From: Microbulbifer sp. VAAF005
Lineage (GTDB): Bacteria; Pseudomonadota; Gammaproteobacteria; Pseudomonadales; Cellvibrionaceae
Direction of reading: 5' to 3'
DNA length: 64,000 nt
NCBI RefSeq assembly: GCF_030012985.1
Contig: NZ_CP120233.1
Location: 3,013,501 to 3,077,500 of the forward strand
How positions within the stretch are numbered: position 1 is the first letter of the stretch; the number at the start of each line of letters is the position of its first letter. A program made the translations under genes and the position numbers. Shown here in pieces: positions 61,811 to 64,000 of the stretch. A model generated the notes under the pieces. The model saw only the letters and a program-made list of their open reading frames with translations, made no database searches and was not told the DNA's origin.

Positions 61811-62596
61811 CTGAATCCACCCCAGCCGCTTATCACAGCTGACAATATCGCCCTTCAGGTGGGCGGCAGGCAGTTACTTAAAGATATTACAGTCGAATTG
61901 TCCCAGGGGGAGATTGTCACTTTAATTGGCCCCAATGGAGCCGGCAAAACCACTCTCCTTCGCCTTCTATTGGGGCTCAGCAAGCCGAGCCAGGGCCGCG
62001 TATGGCGAAAAGCAGGGTTGCGTATCGGCTACATGCCGCAACGGCTTCACATCGATAGCTCAATGCCCATGTCAGTTGAACGCTTCTTACAGCTTGGCCA
62101 ACCGGCGATGAAGCCCGAACAAGCACAGTCGGCATTGGAGAGAGTGGGCGCAGGGCAGCTTTTAGGCTCCTCTCTGGCAAATCTATCCGGTGGAGAAATG
62201 CAGCGGGTCTTACTCGCCCGTGCCGCATCACGCAAACCTCAGCTGCTGGTCCTGGATGAACCCACTCAGGGAGTAGATGTCGGTGGTCAAAGTGAGTTGT
62301 ACCAGTTAATTGCCACTCTGCGCGACGAGCTCGGCTGCGGTGTGTTACTGGTTTCCCATGACCTTCACTTGGTTATGGCCGCCACCGACCGGGTCCTTTG
62401 TTTGAACCAGCATATCTGCTGTCACGGACACCCGGAGCAAGTAAGCCGCCACCCTGCCTATCTGGAATTATTTGGGGACAAGGTCGCCCCCTATACCCAC
62501 CAGCATAACCACCAACATAAATTAAGTGGAGATATTGCGCCCGCAAGCAGCTGCAATCATCAACACACAAATACAAAAAACAAAGAGCAAAAATAA
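61811..62596 (+). CDS. znuC: Zinc ABC transporter ATPase ZnuC, about 261 aa
   Basis: ATP-binding subunit. Walker [10 protein letters not shown], signature [14 protein letters not shown], Walker [14 protein letters not shown]-loop VSHDL. His-rich tail ([14 protein letters not shown]) may bind zinc. A GTG at 61859 is the first common start, but the conserved first strand ([18 protein letters not shown]) lies upstream in frame from CTG 61811, where CGGAGA sits 7 nt away. I therefore extend to 61811 with an unusual CTG start. An in-frame TGA at 61805 excludes a longer protein. Confidence 0.88.
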   Translation: MNPPQPLITADNIALQVGGRQLLKDITVELSQGEIVTLIGPNGAGKTTLLRLLLGLSKPSQGRVWRKAGLRIGYMPQRLHIDSSMPMSVERFLQLGQPAMKPEQAQSALERVGAGQLLGSSLANLSGGEMQRVLLARAASRKPQLLVLDEPTQGVDVGGQSELYQLIATLRDELGCGVLLVSHDLHLVMAATDRVLCLNQHICCHGHPEQVSRHPAYLELFGDKVAPYTHQHNHQHKLSGDIAPASSCNHQHTNTKNKEQK

Positions 62597-63397
62597 GTGG
62601 TCGATTTCGGCGAATTACTGCACAGCCAATTTCTCTGGTACGCCCTCGCCGCAGGTCTTATGGTCGCTGTTGTCAGCGGCCCTTTAGGCTGCTTCGCTGT
62701 GTGGCGACGCATGGCCTATTTCGGCGACACCCTGGCTCACTCAGCCCTTCTCGGAGTGACGCTGGGTTTTGTACTTCAAATTATGCCAACGGTGGCTGTC
62801 GGTATTACTTGCTGTGTACTGGCACTGCTGCTGATGTATTTACAACAACGCCAAAAACTCGCTGTAGACACCTTGCTAGGCATATTGTCCCATTCAATGC
62901 TGGCACTGGGGATTGTCACCGTTAGTTTCTTCAAGATTAAGGTGGATCTCTTATCCCTGTTGCTGGGAGATCTACTCGCCGTTAGTGGTCAGGATTTGGT
63001 ATTGATGGCTATCGCCGCAGCCACAATCTTGGGGCTGCTCTACTTCCTGTGGGAACAATTATTGGCTTTTACCCTGCACGAGGAGTTGGCTTCGGTAGAA
63101 GGTATCCCTATCGAGCGGTTGCGGATAGCCCTAATGCTGATGCTGGCAATACTGATCGCCATTGCAATGAAAGTTGTGGGGGTTCTGCTAATTACCGCCC
63201 TGCTGATTATTCCTGCAGCTACCGCGAGAAAACTGTCCCCCACACCAGAGCGTATGGCGGTGCTGGCCTCATTACTGGGATGCTTAGCGGTAGTACTGGG
63301 CCTTCTAGCCTCTATCCTATGGAATACGCCGGCGGGTCCGTCCATTGTTCTGGCCGCAGCACTGTTCTTCCTCACTTCACAACTGCGAAACAGTTAA
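62597..63397 (+). CDS. znuB: Zinc ABC transporter permease ZnuB, 266 aa
   Basis: Membrane subunit with about eight helices. AVVSGPLGCFAVWRRMAYFGDTLAHSALLG is the family's first conserved block; later EGIPIERLRIALML and VGVLLITALLIIPAATA. GTG start directly after the znuC stop, so co-translated. Confidence 0.95.
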   Translation: MVDFGELLHSQFLWYALAAGLMVAVVSGPLGCFAVWRRMAYFGDTLAHSALLGVTLGFVLQIMPTVAVGITCCVLALLLMYLQQRQKLAVDTLLGILSHSMLALGIVTVSFFKIKVDLLSLLLGDLLAVSGQDLVLMAIAAATILGLLYFLWEQLLAFTLHEELASVEGIPIERLRIALMLMLAILIAIAMKVVGVLLITALLIIPAATARKLSPTPERMAVLASLLGCLAVVLGLLASILWNTPAGPSIVLAAALFFLTSQLRNS

Positions 63398-63442
63398 AGC
63401 CCCTGCGGGCGAACCTCATCCTAATTTCTTATTTGATATCGC

Positions 63443-63506
63443 CATTTGTCGCAAATTGGCGTGCAAATCTACTTCTCAATGAGATATTTGTCACCATTTA
63501 TCGCAA
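63443..63506. repeat. Direct repeat upstream of TonB-dependent receptor
   Basis: CATTTGTCGCAA (63443-63454) and CATTTATCGCAA (63495-63506) differ by one base and are 52 bp apart, about five helical turns. Possible regulator-binding pair; could be chance. Confidence 0.3.
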
Positions 63507-63626
63507 TAAGCTGATGGTTAGCCGCTAGCCAATTGTGTCAGTTTTCCGTCGTTGCTAGTGTTGCCCGACGACCAGCCTCTTTAGGACGGTCACCAATAAT
63601 GACAAAAAAAATGGACGCACAACGAT

Positions 63627-64000
63627 ATGGAAAAATTCTCTCTTCGTCGCAAGGTATTAACTACAGCCATAGTGGCGGCAACCGCTGCCACTAGCCCGCA
63701 AACACTTTTTGCCGCCGAGGATCAGGCGATGGAAGAAGTAGCGGTTGTAGGCTCTCGCATTAGTCGCAACGCTGAATTTGAAACAGCGACACCAATCCAG
63801 GTAATGGATCGCGACGCAATCGAAAGATCCGGCTACACCAACCTGCAGCAACTTTTTGAGAAAAACCCAGCCGCCGGTAATGGTACCTTCTCAACCCGAG
63901 GCAACAATCAGGACTCTACGGCCAACGGAGCTGCCGCAGTGAGCCTCCGCGGCATGGGCGCCGATGCCACTTTAGTACTGGTGAATGGCAAAAGAGTAGC
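63627..64000 (+). CDS. TonB-dependent receptor, N-terminal part (continues beyond window)
   Basis: Signal peptide about 1-30 (TAATSPQTLFAAE) then a plug-domain start: EEVAVVGSRISRN, TATPIQVMDRDAIERSGYTNLQQLFEKNPA, SLRGMGADATLVLVNGKRVA. This is the GSR/TPI and LRG motif pair of TonB receptors. Cut by the window end, so the barrel and substrate cannot be judged. ATG at 63627 has no strong ribosome binding site. Confidence 0.85.
   Translation, partial: MEKFSLRRKVLTTAIVAATAATSPQTLFAAEDQAMEEVAVVGSRISRNAEFETATPIQVMDRDAIERSGYTNLQQLFEKNPAAGNGTFSTRGNNQDSTANGAAAVSLRGMGADATLVLVNGKRV

Noticed and set aside
1..64000. CRISPR array, rRNA, tRNA, prophage or toxin-antitoxin modules
   Set aside because: No repeat-spacer pattern, tRNA cloverleaf or phage structural genes were recognised on reading both strands.

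Overview
The window looks like the chromosome of a marine gammaproteobacterium of the Cellvibrionales/Alteromonadales kind (Microbulbifer-like is my best guess). The guess rests on the polA-engB neighbourhood, a divergent fpr/finR pair, cytochrome c4 next to dsbA, znuACB, a TonB-dependent receptor and an aryl polyene cluster. It is an inference from gene content; no rRNA or tRNA was seen to test it.

Layout. 0.3-4.0 kb (minus): membrane-stress operon pspA-like > yqiJ-like > yqiK/flotillin, then a separate zinc-ribbon gene. 4.75-6.16 kb: nicotinamide phosphoribosyltransferase gene (nadV) broken by two homopolymer frameshifts. 6.36-11.0 kb: TldD-TldE-TldD, the two TldD paralogues carrying Tat-type leaders. 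11.2-19.0 kb: compact operon DUF4159 > MoxR > DUF58 > BatA-like > large His-rich membrane protein > another membrane protein. 19-21.5 kb: lipocalin (blc), ferredoxin-NADP reductase (fpr) and divergent LysR regulator (finR-like). 21.7-22.7 kb: two small AT-rich secreted/lipoprotein genes.

22.7-40.5 kb: an almost complete aryl polyene (APE) pigment operon on the minus strand (apeC to apeO order), ending in a PagL-like lipid A deacylase, with a divergent phosphopantetheinyl transferase. It makes a polyene by a type II FAS/PKS route on two ACPs, primed by an aryl-acid ligase (probably supplied by the encoded ammonia-lyase), then glycosylated/acylated and exported by LolA/MMPL-type proteins. 40.5-46.6 kb: M28 peptidase lipoprotein, an intact IS3-family element with ATT target duplication, and a frameshifted zinc-dependent phospholipase-like gene. 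46.8-52.3 kb: metallo-hydrolase-like protein, ACT-domain protein, paired secreted paralogues, ecotin, an FTR1-type cytochrome module and dsbA.

52.5-60.1 kb: cytochrome c4, engB, a Fur-controlled gene pair, a second prs gene and polA. The convergent polA/engB interval, where other gammaproteobacteria carry Spot 42 or ErsA, holds two and probably three short minus-strand RNA candidates with C-rich loops. Two have sigma-E-like promoters. I consider this the most interesting feature of the window. 60.4-64 kb: small periplasmic coiled-coil protein, znuA with a putative Zur operator, znuCB, and the start of a TonB-dependent receptor.

Five single-base indels at 5-6 nt homopolymers break otherwise intact genes, which suggests consensus errors as much as real pseudogenes.
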